DNA of 17,095 bases, taken from Oscillospiraceae bacterium (GTDB lineage: Bacteria > Bacillota > Clostridia > Saccharofermentanales > Saccharofermentanaceae). The notes beneath the pieces were generated by a model, which did not search any database, had not been told where the DNA came from, and saw only the letters and a list, made by a program, of their open reading frames with translations. Both the position numbers and the translations under genes were made by a program. Each line of letters starts with the position of its first letter. The stretch's first letter is position 1. This document shows, piece by piece, positions 15,941-17,095 of the stretch. Location of the stretch: contig CADCQX010000059.1 in assembly GCA_902803695.1 (NCBI GenBank), positions 1 through 17,095 on the forward strand. The letters run 5' to 3'.

Positions 15941-16179
15941 GTTCGCGGTACCACTCTAATTCATCCGTCATTGGATGCACTCACCGAATACAAGGAATGA
16001 TTCCTGATATTCTGTCCCAATAACGGTGGACTTCTCCGTTCGAACTTAATCACATATGCTTTCTGTCCGACCGCTCAAAGGTGAGTTCCCAAGATCCCTA
16101 TCCGTTGACTCGCACCAACCGTCAACTCTCTGTGCGACCAGGATAAAGGTAATATTCCTTATCAACGCGTTTGCTATAT
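15906..16179 (-). promoter_or_regulatory. T-box riboswitch leader of leuA, leucine-specific
   Basis: Read on the minus strand, this leader senses uncharged tRNA-Leu. Stem I is closed by CGUU/AGCG and AAGG/CCUU pairings (16167-16157 with 16081-16072). Its specifier loop GAACUCACC carries the leucine codon CUC at 16085-16083. A distal hairpin GUUGAC/GUCAAC lies further along stem I. The conserved T-box AGAGTGGTACCGCG is at 15957-15944; its UGGU (15953-15950) would pair with the ACCA end of tRNA-Leu. GACGGA (15969-15964) can pair with TTCGTC (15935-15930) to form the antiterminator, which excludes the terminator downstream. Uncharged tRNA-Leu is therefore predicted to turn leuA on. Confidence 0.95.
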
Positions 16180-16185
16180 GTCAAT

Positions 16186-16215
16186 AAAATATCAAACTTA
16201 TCTTGATGATGTCAA
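16186..16215 (-). promoter_or_regulatory. Candidate leuA promoter
   Basis: On the minus strand a perfect TTGACA (16215-16210) is 18 bases from TATTTT (16191-16186), giving a start near 16179. A second TTGACA (16184-16179) with a weak TAAGGA is less likely: its transcript would lack the 5' strand of the T-box stem I (16167-16157). The promoter starts just after the stop of the upstream ABC transporter gene. Confidence 0.55.
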
Positions 16216-16237
16216 GTATGTTGGTCTAAGAGCTCTA

Positions 16238-17095
16238 TCACTGCATGAACGAATCATAAAGCTTTGAATAATAACCGCTTTTGGTGACAAGAGATTTATG
16301 ATCACCGAGTTCGATGATCTTGCCCTGGTCCATTACAACGATCATATCGGCATCAATGATCGTAGAAAGCCTGTGAGCTATGATTATCGAAGTCCTTCCC
16401 TCACAGAGCACTCTAACAGCTGAGGTTATCTTATTCTCAGTGATCGCGTCGACCGATGAAGTAGCCTCATCAAGGATAAGTATCTCAGGATCGCTCATAA
16501 AGGCTCTGTCTATGCTCAAAAGCTGCTTTTGGCCATCAGAGATATCCTCTCTCTTACTGGTTATAAGCTCATCATATTTCTTCGGAAGATGCTTAACAAA
16601 AGAATGAACGCCCAAAAGCCTGGAGGTCTTCTCTATCTCCTCATCGGATACTTCCCTGTCATGGACACCATACAGGATATTACGCTTTATTGTTGCTGTC
16701 TTAAACCAGGTATCCTGCGGAACCATACCGACATGCGAACGGAGTTCATTCTTCGAAAGATCTGTTATAGGCTTACCATCAACAAGTATCTGTCCTGACT
16801 TAGGTTCATAGAATCTCATAAGAAGATTGATAAGCGTGGTCTTACCGCAGCCTGTTGTTCCGACAATTGCAACCTTGGTTCCTGACGGGATCTTTAGGTT
16901 CATTCCATCGATAACATTACGTTTGCCGTCATATGAGAAAACGAGATCCTTAAGCTCGATATTTCCTTCAAATTCGACAGAGCATTCTTTATCAAATCTC
17001 TCTGTTTCTTCCTCATCAAGATACTCGAAAATGCGCGATGCACATGCAAGAGAATCCGATAACTCTGAGAAAACTCCGGAAATCTCGTTTATCGG
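16238..17095 (-). CDS. ABC exporter, permease/ATPase fusion, C-terminal part (runs off right edge)
   Basis: 285 residues of the C-terminus are visible and the frame is open to the right edge, beginning PINEISGVFSEL. That is the end of the membrane domain of a type I ABC exporter half-transporter, so the ATG at 16903 is internal and not the start. The nucleotide-binding domain has Walker A GTTGCGKTT (79-87 of the fragment), a Q-loop in VPQDTWF, the signature ISDGQ (185-189, where LSGGQ is usual), Walker B ILILDEA (205-211) and the switch histidine in IIAHRLS. It should use ATP to export a lipid, peptide or drug as a dimer, often with a neighbouring half-transporter. The substrate cannot be read. 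Its stop is 23 bases from the leuA promoter. Confidence 0.92.
   Translation of the reverse strand, partial: PINEISGVFSELSDSLACASRIFEYLDEEETERFDKECSVEFEGNIELKDLVFSYDGKRNVIDGMNLKIPSGTKVAIVGTTGCGKTTLINLLMRFYEPKSGQILVDGKPITDLSKNELRSHVGMVPQDTWFKTATIKRNILYGVHDREVSDEEIEKTSRLLGVHSFVKHLPKKYDELITSKREDISDGQKQLLSIDRAFMSDPEILILDEATSSVDAITENKITSAVRVLCEGRTSIIIAHRLSTIIDADMIVVMDQGKIIELGDHKSLVTKSGYYSKLYDSFMQ

Noticed and set aside
15889..15954. A 22-codon N-terminal extension of leuA that could be read as a leader peptide or longer protein
   Set aside because: It runs through the T-box core and the terminator hairpin of the riboswitch, and the GGAGG site at 15901-15897 places translation start at 15888.
16179..16184. 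Second TTGACA as the leuA -35 element
   Set aside because: The start it implies (near 16149) would remove the 5' strand that closes the T-box stem I, and its -10 is poor.

Overview
The window reads as a low-GC Gram-positive chromosome, most likely a member of the Clostridia. The signs are a leucine T-box leader, a Bacillus/Clostridium-type LexA box, AGGAGG-type ribosome binding sites, a MutL with the endonuclease motifs, and a miaB-mutS-mutL-miaA gene run. The genus cannot be fixed from the sequence alone. Nothing looks like a prophage, insertion sequence, CRISPR array, tRNA or rRNA.

Layout, left to right. The first 38 codons of a probable NADP-type glutamate dehydrogenase run off the left edge (minus strand), with a candidate promoter and a cluster of ATGCAA repeats upstream. 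Two minus-strand genes of unknown role follow: a single-pass membrane protein (304-789) and a DUF3846-like protein with a TTG start (833-1426). Next is an 840-residue minus-strand fusion of a xylose-isomerase-like TIM barrel and a complete acyl-CoA synthetase (1563-4085). A small sigma-region-4-like DNA-binding protein (4197-4700) then diverges from lexA (4810-5481). Between them lies a near-perfect LexA box over the -35 element of the lexA promoter.

The centre is a tightly packed minus-strand operon, miaB-mutS-mutL-miaA (12590 down to 5594), with every junction overlapping by 1 or 8 bases. It pairs methyl-directed-type mismatch repair (MutS, MutL) with the two enzymes that make ms2i6A at tRNA position 37 (MiaA, MiaB). 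lexA converges on miaA, and its likely terminator sits inside the miaA coding end. miaB diverges from a D-alanyl-D-alanine carboxypeptidase (12711-14186) over a very compact pair of overlapping promoters.

The right side holds leuA (2-isopropylmalate synthase, 14224-15888) behind a full T-box riboswitch with a CUC leucine specifier codon, so leuA is predicted to be induced when tRNA-Leu is uncharged. The right edge holds the C-terminal part of an ABC exporter ATPase. The most unusual items are the TIM-barrel/acyl-CoA synthetase fusion, the putative SOS-linked sigma4-like gene divergent from lexA, and the lexA terminator embedded antisense in miaA.
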